The notes: a model not told the origin generated them from the letters alone. A stretch of DNA of 64,000 nucleotides from an uncultured Pelagibacteraceae bacterium (GCA_902566775.1 CACFKF010000003.1:28289-92288), one strand, 5' to 3'. Counted from the first letter of the stretch, positions 44,786 to 54,690 are shown. Numbers and translations: made by a program.

Positions 44786-46627
44786 TTATGTTTTCTCTAC
44801 CTCAGTTTCAGCAACTTCGCTTGGTGGTGTTGTTTGAGTAATAAAATCCTCTTTTGCACCAGGTACACTAAAATCATAAGGCCATCTGTGAACTACCGGT
44901 AGTTTATCTCCCCAATTACCATGTTCTGGTGGAACAGTAGGTGTAAGCCACTCTAATGAATTTGCTTGCCAAGGGTTTTTTCCTGCTGGTTTCCCTATTT
45001 TTAAACTTGTAACTATATTGTAAATTAAAATAAATTGTGCAGCACCAACTATAAATGCAGCAGTACTTATAAATTCATTCATTCCAACTGCTGAGGTTAC
45101 GTATGGACTGTCATACATTTCAAAATATCTTCTAGGAACTCCGATGAAACCCAGATAATGCATAGGGAAGTAAATTGAATATGCTCCTAAAAATGTAAAC
45201 CAAAAGTGCCACTTTCCTAATTTTTCACTTAACATTCTTCCCGTTACTAATGGAAACCAGTGATACACAGCCCCCATAATTACCATAAGTGGCGCAATAC
45301 CCATGACCATATGGAAATGAGCAATAACAAAATATGTATCCGATAATGGAACATCTACAGTTACATTTCCTAGAAAAATTCCTGTAATACCTCCATTTAC
45401 AAAAGTAACTATAAAACCAAGACACCATAACATTACAACATTAAGTCTAATGTTACCTCTCCACAAAGTTAAGATCCAATTATAAACCTTCATGGCTGTA
45501 GGAACTGCTATGATAAGTGTTGTAGTTGCAAAGAAAAATCCAAACCAAGGGTGCATTCCACTTACATACATGTGGTGTGCCCAAACAAAAAAGCTTAGAG
45601 CTCCTATGATAACTATTGCCCAAACCATCATTCTATATCCAAAAATATTTTTTCTTGAATGAACTGAGATTAAATCTGAAATTATCCCAAACGCAGGTAA
45701 TGCAACAATGTAAACTTCTGGATGTCCAAAAAACCAAAATAAATGTTGAAAAAGAATAGGAGTTCCTCCTCCGTATTCTAAAACTTCACCTGCTTTTAAA
45801 ATTGTAGGCATAAAGAAACTCGTTCCAAGCAATTTGTCTAAACTCATCATTAATGCACTTACCAATAATGCTGGGAAAGCTAACATTGCCAAAACAGTAG
45901 CTGTGAAAATTCCCCAAACTGTTAAAGGCATTCTCATTAATGTCATTCCTCTTGTACGGGCCTGTAAAACAGTTATTAGGTAATTCAGTCCACCCATAGT
46001 AAATCCAGCAACAAATAAAATTAAAGATACACACATTAAAATTATTCCCATTCCTGACCCTGGCGTTCCTTCCAATATTGCCTGCGGAGGATAAAGTGTC
46101 CAACCTGATCCTGTTGGTCCACCTGGTACAAAAAAGCTTGCCAATAAAACTCCAACAGCAACAAAGAACATCCAAAAACTTACCATGTTAACATAAGGAA
46201 AAACCATATCTCTTGCTCCTACCATTAATGGAATTAAGTAATTTCCAAAACCACCTAGGAAGAGTGCGGTTAAAAAATAAACCACCATTATCATTCCATG
46301 CATAGTAACAAATTGATAATAATGTTCTGCTGTCATAAAACCAGCTAGTTCAGGAAAACCTAATTGTAAACGCATTAACCACGATAGAATAAGTCCGATT
46401 ATACCTGTAAAGGTTGCTAAGAGAAAATATTGTACTCCAATAACTTTTGCATCCTGACAAAAAACCCATTTAGTAATAAAGCTATGTCCATGATATAAAT
46501 CTTGATCAGCAACTTCAGCAGGTCTAACGTAGTCAGTATCTGATGTTACACCTGCACCCCCTTCTCCAGAAATAGTTTCGGAAGATTGCGCTTGAATTGT
46601 TTTATTATCGTTATAATCCTCTGACAT
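44786..46627 (-). CDS. coxA: cytochrome c oxidase subunit I
   Basis: Catalytic subunit with hemes a and a3 and CuB. 613 residues; both termini extend beyond the ~530-residue core. Heme ligands lie in QFVTMHGMIMVVYF and VIAHFHMVMG; CuB ligands in FFGHPEVYIVALPAFG (with the His-Tyr cross-link pair and the E of the D channel) and VWAHHMYVSG. The D-channel Asp is in GARDMVFPYVNM and the K-channel Lys in VPTAMKVYNW, so this is an A1-type proton pump. Preceded by coxB (37 nt) and followed by coxC (11 nt). Confidence 0.97.
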   Translation of the reverse strand: MSEDYNDNKTIQAQSSETISGEGGAGVTSDTDYVRPAEVADQDLYHGHSFITKWVFCQDAKVIGVQYFLLATFTGIIGLILSWLMRLQLGFPELAGFMTAEHYYQFVTMHGMIMVVYFLTALFLGGFGNYLIPLMVGARDMVFPYVNMVSFWMFFVAVGVLLASFFVPGGPTGSGWTLYPPQAILEGTPGSGMGIILMCVSLILFVAGFTMGGLNYLITVLQARTRGMTLMRMPLTVWGIFTATVLAMLAFPALLVSALMMSLDKLLGTSFFMPTILKAGEVLEYGGGTPILFQHLFWFFGHPEVYIVALPAFGIISDLISVHSRKNIFGYRMMVWAIVIIGALSFFVWAHHMYVSGMHPWFGFFFATTTLIIAVPTAMKVYNWILTLWRGNIRLNVVMLWCLGFIVTFVNGGITGIFLGNVTVDVPLSDTYFVIAHFHMVMGIAPLMVIMGAVYHWFPLVTGRMLSEKLGKWHFWFTFLGAYSIYFPMHYLGFIGVPRRYFEMYDSPYVTSAVGMNEFISTAAFIVGAAQFILIYNIVTSLKIGKPAGKNPWQANSLEWLTPTVPPEHGNWGDKLPVVHRWPYDFSVPGAKEDFITQTTPPSEVAETEVEKT

Positions 46628-46664
46628 AAATTTTATATTTTAATATTTTTTTTAAACATTTAAA

Positions 46665-47501
46665 TTACTTTTTCGCCAATTTTACTTGACTTAATTCTAT
46701 TTCTTCTTGTTTTGCAATTAAATCTGAAAAAGTTTCCTGCTCATAAAGCCAATTTTCATAATCTTGCTCATTTTTTACAAAAACTCTTCCTCTCATAGCG
46801 TAGTGTCCCACTCCACAATATTCTGCACATAATACTTCATATTCTCCCACTTTATTTGGTTCAAACCAATAGTAAGTTACAACGCCTGGAACGGCGTCCA
46901 TCTTTGCTCTAAATTGAGGTACATACCAGTTGTGAAGCACATCAACTGATCTTAATAAAATTTTTACGGGTCTATTATTTTTTAAATGTATTACGTCACT
47001 TTGTATTAAAACATCATCTTTACCATTTGGATCTTCTAAAATAATTCCAAAAGGATTATTATCATTAATGTTTTCTACTTTAGTACTACCTAATTTTCCA
47101 TCTTCTCCGGGTAATCTATATTGCCATCCCCATTGCCAAGCCATAACATCAATGTTTATTGCATTTTTTGGAACATTAATATATTGGTTCCAGACAATCA
47201 GTCCTGGAGCTAAGAGTGCCGCCACTCCTAAAGTAGTTGCCCATGTAAGTATTCTTTCTAATTTTTTATCTTCGGGTTTATATTCTGCCTTTCGATTTTC
47301 TTTATACGAAAATTTAAATACGCAGTAGACCATAAAAAGGCAAACTGCTACAAAAACACCACCACCAACCCAAAATGTTAAAGTAATAGTATCGTCCATT
47401 GCTCCCCAATTTGAAGCTATATCCGTCCAATACCATGGAGTAAAAATATGGAACAAAACTGATCCTACTATTACTAATAAAAAGATAATTCCTGCATGCA
47501 T
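46665..47501 (-). CDS. coxB: cytochrome c oxidase subunit II
   Basis: 278 residues. Three hydrophobic segments (residues ~2-18, ~40-62, ~90-108) precede the periplasmic CuA domain. CuA ligands: His in SVDVLHNWYVPQFRAKMDAV near 200 and CAEYCGVGHYAMRG near 236-249. The aromatic electron-entry motif is AWQWGWQYRLPG near 125. There is no fused cytochrome c domain. It is the first gene of the oxidase operon; the 89-nt gap to the divergent two-TM gene should hold its promoter. Confidence 0.95.
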   Translation of the reverse strand: MHAGIIFLLVIVGSVLFHIFTPWYWTDIASNWGAMDDTITLTFWVGGGVFVAVCLFMVYCVFKFSYKENRKAEYKPEDKKLERILTWATTLGVAALLAPGLIVWNQYINVPKNAINIDVMAWQWGWQYRLPGEDGKLGSTKVENINDNNPFGIILEDPNGKDDVLIQSDVIHLKNNRPVKILLRSVDVLHNWYVPQFRAKMDAVPGVVTYYWFEPNKVGEYEVLCAEYCGVGHYAMRGRVFVKNEQDYENWLYEQETFSDLIAKQEEIELSQVKLAKK

Positions 47502-47590
47502 AGATTCAAACTTATAAAAGAAATATGCATATAATCTAGGGACAAAATGTCTTAAAAAAGCCTCGAATAAGTGTGTATATTTAAGAAAAA

Positions 47591-47782
47591 ATGCTTAGTA
47601 AATTTGGAATTCTAGTAGCCATATTGATTATGGTCTTACTTTTCTATCTAGTTATATCTTTTGGAGCAGGTGTTTTTTCAAAAGGTGAAGGAAAACCAGA
47701 AGTTAAAAAATATTTAAAATCTGTAAATATATTATTAATTATAATTGCAGCTGTAGGTGCTATTCTTGTGCTTTTTATGTAA
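47591..47782 (+). CDS. small two-TM membrane protein beside the oxidase genes
   Basis: 63 residues almost entirely made of two TM helices, FGILVAILIMVLLFYLVISF and VNILLIIIAAVGAILVLF, joined by a short polar loop (FSKGEGKPEVKKYL). It resembles the twin-transmembrane proteins found near cox assembly genes, but no firm family is recognised. It is divergent from coxB and its 3' end overlaps the subunit III-like gene by 8 nt. Confidence 0.6.
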   Translation: MLSKFGILVAILIMVLLFYLVISFGAGVFSKGEGKPEVKKYLKSVNILLIIIAAVGAILVLFM

Positions 47783-48455
47783 TTAATGATTTACACCAAG
47801 CAATGAATGCGTCATTAAAAAAATAAATAGTAAAGAAAAAAATCAACCAAACAATTAATAAAAATGTCCAGTATAAAGATAATGCATATATACTTTTACT
47901 TTGATTAATAATTTCACTTTCTTTTAATTTAAGAGTTTTTGAACAAACTTTACCCCAAAAAAACAAACCTCCTAAAAGATGCAAACCATGAAGTGCTGTA
48001 AAAATATAAAATGATGAAAAATAGGTGTTTGTATAAACAAATTTTTCATCTTTCAATAGCTGGTACCAAAAAAATATTTGTCCAAACAAAAATAAATAAC
48101 TTAGCCCGCCAACTAATATTAAATTTTTTTTAATTTTAGTTGTATTATTTTTTGTTAAATCTTTTGTAATTTTATTAAAAAAGTAAGTTACAATGAATAA
48201 AACCATTGTATTGACCCATAGCAAATTTGGTTTAAATAAAAATTTAGTATCTTGCTCTGGGGGCATTGTATAAAGATAGCCGGTAAGAACTAAACTAAAC
48301 AATACTGTACTTATTCCAAAAATAATTATAACTGCCGAAGTTTGCTTTGATAAATTAAAAGTTTTTCCTGAATGATAGGTGTCAATAGCAGCCTGTTCTT
48401 TTTCCCAAGGTTTTTGGGCTAATGTGCCAAAAAGTTTCTTAATAAAGTTAGACAT
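47775..48455 (-). CDS. second cytochrome c oxidase subunit III-like protein
   Basis: 226 residues, about five TM helices. GYLYTMPPEQDTKFLFKPNL, FLFGQIFFWYQLLKDEKFVY and FYIFTALHGLHLLGGLFFWG match the heme-copper oxidase subunit III fold, with HGLHLLGG equivalent to HGTHVSIG in coxC. It is clearly diverged from the operon copy. It stands alone, divergent from the Sco1 gene (32 nt). It may be an alternative or assembly subunit, or a NorE-like protein. Confidence 0.72.
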   Translation of the reverse strand: MSNFIKKLFGTLAQKPWEKEQAAIDTYHSGKTFNLSKQTSAVIIIFGISTVLFSLVLTGYLYTMPPEQDTKFLFKPNLLWVNTMVLFIVTYFFNKITKDLTKNNTTKIKKNLILVGGLSYLFLFGQIFFWYQLLKDEKFVYTNTYFSSFYIFTALHGLHLLGGLFFWGKVCSKTLKLKESEIINQSKSIYALSLYWTFLLIVWLIFFFTIYFFNDAFIAWCKSLIT

Positions 48456-48487
48456 AAATAATATAATAGGAATATAAACATTAAATT

Positions 48488-49072
48488 ATGAAATTAAAGA
48501 CATCGATAACAATATTAGCTGGGTGTTTTGTTATTTTTTTATTTATTATGTTGCCAATTTTTTTATCAATTCAAAGTGATAAAGAAAAATATGTCGCATC
48601 TTTTAAAGGTTCAGAGTTTTCTCTTAAAGATATGAATAATAATGTAATTACAGATGAATCCTTTCAAGGCCCACTTACCGCAATTTTCTTTGGTTTTACA
48701 AACTGTCCGGATATTTGTCCTATGACGTTAAATAAAATGGATATAGCTATAAGTAAACTAAAAAAAGAAAACAAATCACTAAAGTTATTTTTTATTAGTG
48801 TAGATCCCGAAAGAGATAAACCAGAAATTTTGAAGGACTATTTAGATTCTTTTGAAAATAATTTTGTTGGCATCACTGGAGAACCTGAAGAAATATATTT
48901 GCTTTCTCAGTCTTGGGGTATTTTAAGTCAAAAAATATTTAACGAAACTGGAGAATATAATGTAGATCATAGCTCTCCTGTAATACTTCTAAAAGATGGA
49001 AAGTATGTTGCAAGAATTTCTCACAAAGATGATATTAAAAGATCAATTAAAATACTTAAAAAGTATTTATAA
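48488..49072 (+). CDS. Sco1/SenC-family copper chaperone
   Basis: Delivers copper to the CuA site of subunit II. 194 residues with an N-terminal membrane anchor (ITILAGCFVIFLFIMLPIFL). The thioredoxin fold carries the copper-binding CxxxC in GFTNCPDICPMTLNKM near 76-80 and the third ligand His in YNVDHSSPVILLKDGKYVA near 160. FFISVDPERDKPEIL is also typical. It lies beside the oxidase genes; its end overlaps rsmE by 6 nt. Confidence 0.92.
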   Translation: MKLKTSITILAGCFVIFLFIMLPIFLSIQSDKEKYVASFKGSEFSLKDMNNNVITDESFQGPLTAIFFGFTNCPDICPMTLNKMDIAISKLKKENKSLKLFFISVDPERDKPEILKDYLDSFENNFVGITGEPEEIYLLSQSWGILSQKIFNETGEYNVDHSSPVILLKDGKYVARISHKDDIKRSIKILKKYL

Positions 49073-49777
49073 ATTTGTAAAATAATTAACTATAGATATT
49101 GCAGATATCGCTGCTGTTTCAGATCTTAAAATATTTTCATTAATTTTTATAGAATTAACCCCTTCATAGGAAAGAATTTCTTCTCTTTCGACTTCTGAAA
49201 AATCTCCTTCGGGTCCAATGATTATACATACTGGTTTATTAGTTAATTTATTTAAATCTAATTTTTTATTTTTAGAATTTAAATCTGTAAATATTAAGTT
49301 TATTTTACCTTTATTTTTGTTCAAAAATTTTTTTAAGTTTTGAGGTTTTTCTATTTTAGGAATATTAATTCGATTTGATTGCTCGGCAGCTTCAATAACT
49401 ATTTTTTCCAATCTTTGATTATTTATTTTTCTAACAATGGTTCTATCAAAAATAATAGGCAAAAATTTAGTTATGCCAAGCTCTGTTGATTTTTGAATCA
49501 TAAAATTAAAATAGCTTGATTTAATTGGAGAAAAAGCTAACCAAATTTCTTTTGTATTTTCCTGAGATCTTAAATGTTTAATAACAGTAAACTCAACTAT
49601 ACCTTTTGAAATTCCATTAATTCTTGCTTCCCATTCCCCGCTGTTGTTGAATAGTGAAAAATTTTCATTCGCTTTAATTCGCATAACTTTATTTATATAA
49701 TGAGATTGAGATCTATTAAGTTTGGAACTTAAATTCAGTGACAATTTTTCACTAGAAAATATTCTTATATTGCCCAT
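49067..49777 (-). CDS. rsmE: 16S rRNA (uracil(1498)-N3)-methyltransferase
   Basis: SPOUT methyltransferase modifying U1498 of 16S rRNA. 236 residues. Motifs: SQSHYINKVMRIKANENFSL near 24, KSSYFNFMIQKSTELGITKF near 84-103, EAAEQSNRINIPKIEKP near 131, and the SAM-binding knot CIIIGPEGDFSEVEREEI near 182. It is divergent from the pirin gene (39 nt). Confidence 0.93.
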   Translation of the reverse strand: MGNIRIFSSEKLSLNLSSKLNRSQSHYINKVMRIKANENFSLFNNSGEWEARINGISKGIVEFTVIKHLRSQENTKEIWLAFSPIKSSYFNFMIQKSTELGITKFLPIIFDRTIVRKINNQRLEKIVIEAAEQSNRINIPKIEKPQNLKKFLNKNKGKINLIFTDLNSKNKKLDLNKLTNKPVCIIIGPEGDFSEVEREEILSYEGVNSIKINENILRSETAAISAISIVNYFTNL

Positions 49778-49816
49778 AAGCTTGAAATAATTTATTTAAT
49801 TTACATATAGCACTAT

Positions 49817-50653
49817 ATGAAAAACATAGAAGCAAATAAAATCTTAGACCCTGTTCCAGCAACGGATGGCGCAGGTGTAAAATTAAAAAGAAGCATCGGT
49901 GTTGAGCCAAATTATTTTGATCCATTTTTAATGTTAGATGAATTTGGATCTGAAAACAAAGATGATTATATTGCTGGTTTTCCGCCCCACCCTCATAGAG
50001 GAATAGAAACTGTAACCTACATGTTGGCTGGGGACTTTGAACACAAAGATAGCACCGGAGGACAAGGCAGAATGACGGCTGGAGATGTGCAGTGGATGAA
50101 AACTGGAAGCGGCATCATTCACTCTGAAATGCCCGCAATGAAAGAAGGTAAACTTCATGGATTTCAATTATGGATTAATATGCCTGCTAGCAAAAAAATG
50201 AGTAAACCTGAATACCTTTATATTGATGCGGATAAAATGGGCAGTTATAAAGATAACGATAAATTTGTAAAAGTAATTGCTGGCAAATTTGAAAGAGCAG
50301 AAGGTCCCATCAAAAAGCATAACGTAGAACCTATTTATTTTGACATCGAATTAGAAAAAGGTAAAGAATTTAATTTCTGCTTACCGCCAACTCATAACTC
50401 CTTCATATATTTGATCAAAGGTGAAATTAATATTGGTAGTAAACAGCATGATGAAGTAAAAGATTCAACATTAATCCTTTTGACTAAAGGTGAACAACTT
50501 AAAGTATCTGCTTTAAAAAAAGCTAAATTTTTGTTGGTATCTGGTAAGCCAATTGGTGAAGAAATTGCTAGAGGAGGACCATTTGTCATGAATACTAAAT
50601 CAGAAATCTTGCAAGCTGTTCAAGATTATCATAATGGTACATTTGTAAAATAA
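49817..50653 (+). CDS. pirin-family protein
   Basis: 278-residue bicupin. The metal ligands are visible in the N-terminal cupin: FPPHPHRGIETVTYMLAGDF (two His) and KTGSGIIHSEMP (His and Glu). FEHKDSTGGQGRMTAGDVQW lies between, and the C-terminal cupin begins near EPIYFDIELEKGKEF. Bacterial pirins act as quercetinases or as redox-linked regulators; the role here is unknown. Its stop overlaps the start of the quinone oxidoreductase by 1 nt, suggesting a redox or quinone-stress unit. Confidence 0.9.
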   Translation: MKNIEANKILDPVPATDGAGVKLKRSIGVEPNYFDPFLMLDEFGSENKDDYIAGFPPHPHRGIETVTYMLAGDFEHKDSTGGQGRMTAGDVQWMKTGSGIIHSEMPAMKEGKLHGFQLWINMPASKKMSKPEYLYIDADKMGSYKDNDKFVKVIAGKFERAEGPIKKHNVEPIYFDIELEKGKEFNFCLPPTHNSFIYLIKGEINIGSKQHDEVKDSTLILLTKGEQLKVSALKKAKFLLVSGKPIGEEIARGGPFVMNTKSEILQAVQDYHNGTFVK

Positions 50654-51624
50654 TGAAAGCTATAAAAATTAAAAAACCTGGTGGACCGGAAATATTAGAA
50701 TTAGAAGATATAACTTTAAGAAAACCAGTAAAAGATGAGGTTTTAATTGAACATGTTGCAATTGGATTAAATTACATTGATACATATCATAGATCTGGTT
50801 TATATCCTCTTATTTTTCCTTCTGGTTTAGGCATGGAAGCTTCTGGGATTATTAAAGAAATAGGACCAGATGTTTCAAACTTTTCAATAGGAGACAGAGT
50901 TGCTTATGCTTCGGTGCCTCTAGGAGCTTATTCTTCTCATAGAATTTTTAAATCAAAAAGTTTAGTCAAAGTACCAAACGAAATTGATTTGACTTTAGCT
51001 GCAACACTTATGACTAAAGGTCTAACGACTTTTTATTTATTACATAAAACTTATCCGGTTTCTTCTGGTGAAACTATTTTGTTTCATGCTGCAGCTGGAG
51101 GAGTTGGTCAAATATTTTGTCAATGGGCAAAAAGTTTAGGGTGTAAAGTAATTGGAACTGTTGGAAGTGATGAAAAAGTAGATTTAGCAAAAAAAAATGG
51201 TTGCGACGAAGTAATTAACTATTCTGAGGAAGATTTTTCAAAAAAAGTTATGGAACTAACTGATGGAAAAGGTCTGCCAGTTGTTTACGATGGTGTTGGC
51301 AAATCAACATTCGAAAAATCTGTTAAATGTTTGAAAACAAGAGGAATGATGATTTCATTTGGAAATGCTTCAGGTGCATTAGAACCAGTAGATGTGCCTA
51401 AAACTTTACAACCAAAAGGATTATTTTTTGTAAGACCGTCAATGCAACAATATTTACACACAAGAGAAGAGTTAGATGAAGCTTCTAAAACATTGTTTGA
51501 AAAAATAAGCTCTAAAAAAGTTAAAGTAGAAATATTTAAAAAATATAAATTAGATGATGTTAAACAAGCTCATATTGACTTGGAGTCTAGAAAAATTATT
51601 GGTCCTGCAGTAATTATACCCTAA
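50653..51624 (+). CDS. qor: NADPH:quinone oxidoreductase, zinc-independent MDR family
   Basis: 323 residues. MDR fold: substrate domain with NYIDTYHRSGLYPL near 36 and PSGLGMEASGIIKEIGPDVS, then the NADPH-binding FHAAAGGVGQIFCQWAKSLG near 143-162 with GTVGSDEKVDLAKKNGCDEV. There is no catalytic or structural zinc set. The protein matches QorA-like quinone reductases (one-electron reduction of quinones). It is translationally coupled to the pirin gene and overlaps the DUF2721 gene by 4 nt. Confidence 0.92.
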   Translation: MKAIKIKKPGGPEILELEDITLRKPVKDEVLIEHVAIGLNYIDTYHRSGLYPLIFPSGLGMEASGIIKEIGPDVSNFSIGDRVAYASVPLGAYSSHRIFKSKSLVKVPNEIDLTLAATLMTKGLTTFYLLHKTYPVSSGETILFHAAAGGVGQIFCQWAKSLGCKVIGTVGSDEKVDLAKKNGCDEVINYSEEDFSKKVMELTDGKGLPVVYDGVGKSTFEKSVKCLKTRGMMISFGNASGALEPVDVPKTLQPKGLFFVRPSMQQYLHTREELDEASKTLFEKISSKKVKVEIFKKYKLDDVKQAHIDLESRKIIGPAVIIP

Positions 51625-52025
51625 TCTAAATCTATTTTCATATCAGACAAGTGAAGTTTTAATGTTTCCGTAGAAACAAATATATCTCTGATAAAAAAAA
51701 TTACCGAAATGATCATTGCTAAACAACAAGATCCGAAAATGAATCTTGCAAAAAATAAAGAATCTAAATAGAGAGCAAATACTGTCATCATATTAAACAA
51801 GAAACCAAAACTAGCAAAACCAAGTGTGTACTTCATCCATCTAACTCTTTCATTTAAGTTTATTAGCTGTTTTTCCCATTCAGGTGGAATATGTTTTTCC
51901 CAAACATATTCATCATGTATTTTTCTTATTAGATTGCTCAATGTATGAAATCTATTTGCATAAACACTCATTAAAAGAGGTATGGCAGGAAACATTAACG
52001 CTGTTACGGTATAATCTACATTCAT
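51621..52025 (-). CDS. DUF2721-like membrane protein
   Basis: 134 residues. The N-terminal ALMFPAIPLLMSVYANRFHTLSN-type segment followed by LIRKIHDEY and RVRWMKYTLG, with TM helices near 8-22, 70-90 and 95-115, matches the DUF2721 family. Its function is unknown. It is a single gene, convergent with qor and divergent from ubiA (53 nt). Confidence 0.75.
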   Translation of the reverse strand: MNVDYTVTALMFPAIPLLMSVYANRFHTLSNLIRKIHDEYVWEKHIPPEWEKQLINLNERVRWMKYTLGFASFGFLFNMMTVFALYLDSLFFARFIFGSCCLAMIISVIFFIRDIFVSTETLKLHLSDMKIDLD

Positions 52026-52078
52026 ATCGAATCAATTTGATTATGAATCTAGGCTTTGTTATTTACAAGTAAATTCTA

Positions 52079-52945
52079 ATGAAACATTTAAATTTATTTA
52101 TTGAATTAACAAGATTAGATAAACCAATCGGATATATGCTTTTATTTTGGCCGTGCATATGGGGTTTAACTTTAGCTTTCAATTTTAACGAGTCAATTCA
52201 TAACTACTTTCTTTATTCTTTATTTTTTTTACTCGGTTCAGTATTAATGAGGTCTGCTGGCTGTATAGTGAATGATATTGTCGACAAAAAATTTGATAAA
52301 AAAGTCAAAAGAACAAAAAAAAGACCCATTGCTTCTGGAAAAATATCAAACCCTTTAGCTTTTTTTTACACAATTATTTTATGTTTTTTTGCATTTTTAG
52401 TTTTGATTAATTTTAATTTTTTTACAATAGTTTTAGCCATAGCCTCAATGCCACTTGCCTTCTCTTACCCCCTAATGAAAAGATTTACCTACTGGCCACA
52501 ACTTTTTTTAGGAATAACATTTAACTACGGATTAATTTTGGCATGGACATCAATAAATAACCAAATAGACATAATACCAATAGTGTTTTATTTGGGAGCC
52601 ATATTTTGGACACTTGGTTACGACACTATATATGGATATCAAGACATTAAAGATGATGAAATCATAGGAGTCAAATCAACCTCTATAAAATTTAAAAATA
52701 ATCCAAAAAACTTTTTAATATTATGTTACTCGATTTTTTTTGTTTTACTTATATTTGTTGGAGCTTTAATGAAATTTAGCAATATATTTTATATAACACT
52801 TACAATTACATTTTTTCATTTATTTTTTTATCAAATTAAATTTTTAAATACTAAAATTCCTGAAAATTGTATGAAAATTTTTAAAAGCAATAATGTTTTA
52901 GGCTTGATAGTTTTTTTAAACATTGTCGCTGGAAAGTCTTTTTAA
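52079..52945 (+). CDS. ubiA: 4-hydroxybenzoate polyprenyltransferase
   Basis: Membrane prenyltransferase of ubiquinone synthesis. 288 residues, about eight TM helices. Motifs: RLDKPIGYMLLFWPCIWGLT near 13, the first Asp motif NDIVDKKFDKKVKRTKKRPI near 65-84 and the second GYDTIYGYQDIKDDEIIGVK near 180-199. It is followed by msbA after 2 nt. Confidence 0.94.
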   Translation: MKHLNLFIELTRLDKPIGYMLLFWPCIWGLTLAFNFNESIHNYFLYSLFFLLGSVLMRSAGCIVNDIVDKKFDKKVKRTKKRPIASGKISNPLAFFYTIILCFFAFLVLINFNFFTIVLAIASMPLAFSYPLMKRFTYWPQLFLGITFNYGLILAWTSINNQIDIIPIVFYLGAIFWTLGYDTIYGYQDIKDDEIIGVKSTSIKFKNNPKNFLILCYSIFFVLLIFVGALMKFSNIFYITLTITFFHLFFYQIKFLNTKIPENCMKIFKSNNVLGLIVFLNIVAGKSF

Positions 52946-52947
52946 TA

Positions 52948-54690
52948 ATGGACAACAGGAAAATACTTGGTCGTCTTTATAATGATTACACAAAAAAATT
53001 TTTAGGTAAAATTATTATTGCAGCTTTTTTTTCTATATTGGTTGCAGGAAGCACTTCTTCTATTGCTTGGCTATTAGATCCAGCAATTGAAAAAATATTT
53101 GTAGAAAAAGATCAAACATTAATATTTATAATTCCTATACTAATAATTATTGCTTTCACAACTAAAGGCCTCTCTCTTTATTTGGCTAAAGTAACCATGA
53201 TTGGAGTTGGTGAAGAAGTAAAAAAAATGCTCCAACAAGATATGCTTAAATCTTTTATTCGGGCTGACACCCAATTTATTGAAAACAAACATACAGGAAA
53301 ATATATTTCAAATCTTACTTTTGATGTTAGCATGATTACTAATTTACTAACCAATGCACTTCTAAATTTTTTTAAAGATGGTCTTACATTAATTGGCTTA
53401 TTGTTTGTTATGTTTTATCAAAATTGGAAACTTTCATTGGTGGCAATTATTATGATTCCTCTAGCATCAGCAATGGCACGCTCTCTTGGAAAAAGAGTCG
53501 GCAAAGTAACTACGGAAGCAACAGAAAAATCTGGTTTATTAACAACCTATTTGATTGAAATTTTCAAAAATCACAAATTGATAAAGATTTTTCAAAAAGA
53601 AGAATACGAAAATAATAGAGCAAAAAAATATATTGATGAACTTAAAGAAAAATCAAAAAAAATTGGAATAGTTTTTGTCAGAGCAACACCAATAATGGAA
53701 ACTCTAACGGGAATTATGATAGCAATTTTAATTTTTTATACAGGAAAACTAATTTTAAGAAATGAAATAGATATCAACAATTTTTTTTCATTTCTTGCGG
53801 CTATGATGCTTGCTTATCAACCGGTAAGAACACTTGCTACTTTAAATATTGGTATTAACCAAGGAATAGCAGCTGCAAAAAGAATCTTACCAATAGTTGA
53901 TAATGAAAATGAAATTAAAGATAAAAATAATGTCGAAGATCTTCAATTAACAAAAGGAACTATAAAATTTAAAGAAGTAAGTTTTAAATATAATAAAAAT
54001 TTACAAGGACCAGTTTTAAAATCTTTAAATTTAACAATTGAAGGTGGGAGAATGACAGCTTTAGTAGGACATAGTGGTGCTGGAAAATCAACAATAATGA
54101 ACTTAATTCCTAGATTCTATGATTGTATTAGTGGTGATATAATTATCGATGAAAGCTCAATTTATAAAACAAAAATTTCATCTTTAAGAAAAAATATTTC
54201 TCTTGTTAGTCAAGATACTACTTTATTTGACGACACAATAAAAAATAATATTGCATATGCAAATCAAAATATAAAGGAGCAAGATATTTTTGAAGCTGCA
54301 AAACTATCTTTTGCAGAAGAGTTTATAAATAAGCTTCCAAATAAATATGATACTATAATTGGTGAAAATGGCGTTAGACTTTCTGGCGGAGAAAAACAAC
54401 GTCTGTCTATTGCCAGGGCAATGCTAAAAGATAGTAAAATTATACTTTTGGATGAAGCAACTTCATCTCTAGATGCAGAAACGGAAAATAAGATTCAAAA
54501 AGCAATTAATTTCCTAACCAAAAATAGAACAACTTTGGTAATTGCTCATAGATTGTCAACAATATTAAATTCAGACAGAATTTATGTGGTAGATAATGGA
54601 TCTATAGTAGATGAAGGAAAACATGAAGATTTAATAAAAAATTCAAAAATCTATAAAAATTTTTATGAAAAGCAACTTCGAAAAGATTAA
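52948..54690 (+). CDS. msbA: lipid A export ABC transporter MsbA-type permease/ATPase
   Basis: 580 residues, fused six-TM exporter domain and ATPase domain. Walker A is GHSGAGKSTIM near 372, the Q loop SLVSQDTTLFDDTIKNNIAY, the signature RLSGGEKQRLSIARAML near 478, and Walker B KIILLDEATSSLDAETE near 500. Adjacent waaA, lpxK and lpxL support lipid A-core flipping as the role. Its end overlaps waaA by 1 nt. Confidence 0.92.
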   Translation: MDNRKILGRLYNDYTKKFLGKIIIAAFFSILVAGSTSSIAWLLDPAIEKIFVEKDQTLIFIIPILIIIAFTTKGLSLYLAKVTMIGVGEEVKKMLQQDMLKSFIRADTQFIENKHTGKYISNLTFDVSMITNLLTNALLNFFKDGLTLIGLLFVMFYQNWKLSLVAIIMIPLASAMARSLGKRVGKVTTEATEKSGLLTTYLIEIFKNHKLIKIFQKEEYENNRAKKYIDELKEKSKKIGIVFVRATPIMETLTGIMIAILIFYTGKLILRNEIDINNFFSFLAAMMLAYQPVRTLATLNIGINQGIAAAKRILPIVDNENEIKDKNNVEDLQLTKGTIKFKEVSFKYNKNLQGPVLKSLNLTIEGGRMTALVGHSGAGKSTIMNLIPRFYDCISGDIIIDESSIYKTKISSLRKNISLVSQDTTLFDDTIKNNIAYANQNIKEQDIFEAAKLSFAEEFINKLPNKYDTIIGENGVRLSGGEKQRLSIARAMLKDSKIILLDEATSSLDAETENKIQKAINFLTKNRTTLVIAHRLSTILNSDRIYVVDNGSIVDEGKHEDLIKNSKIYKNFYEKQLRKD

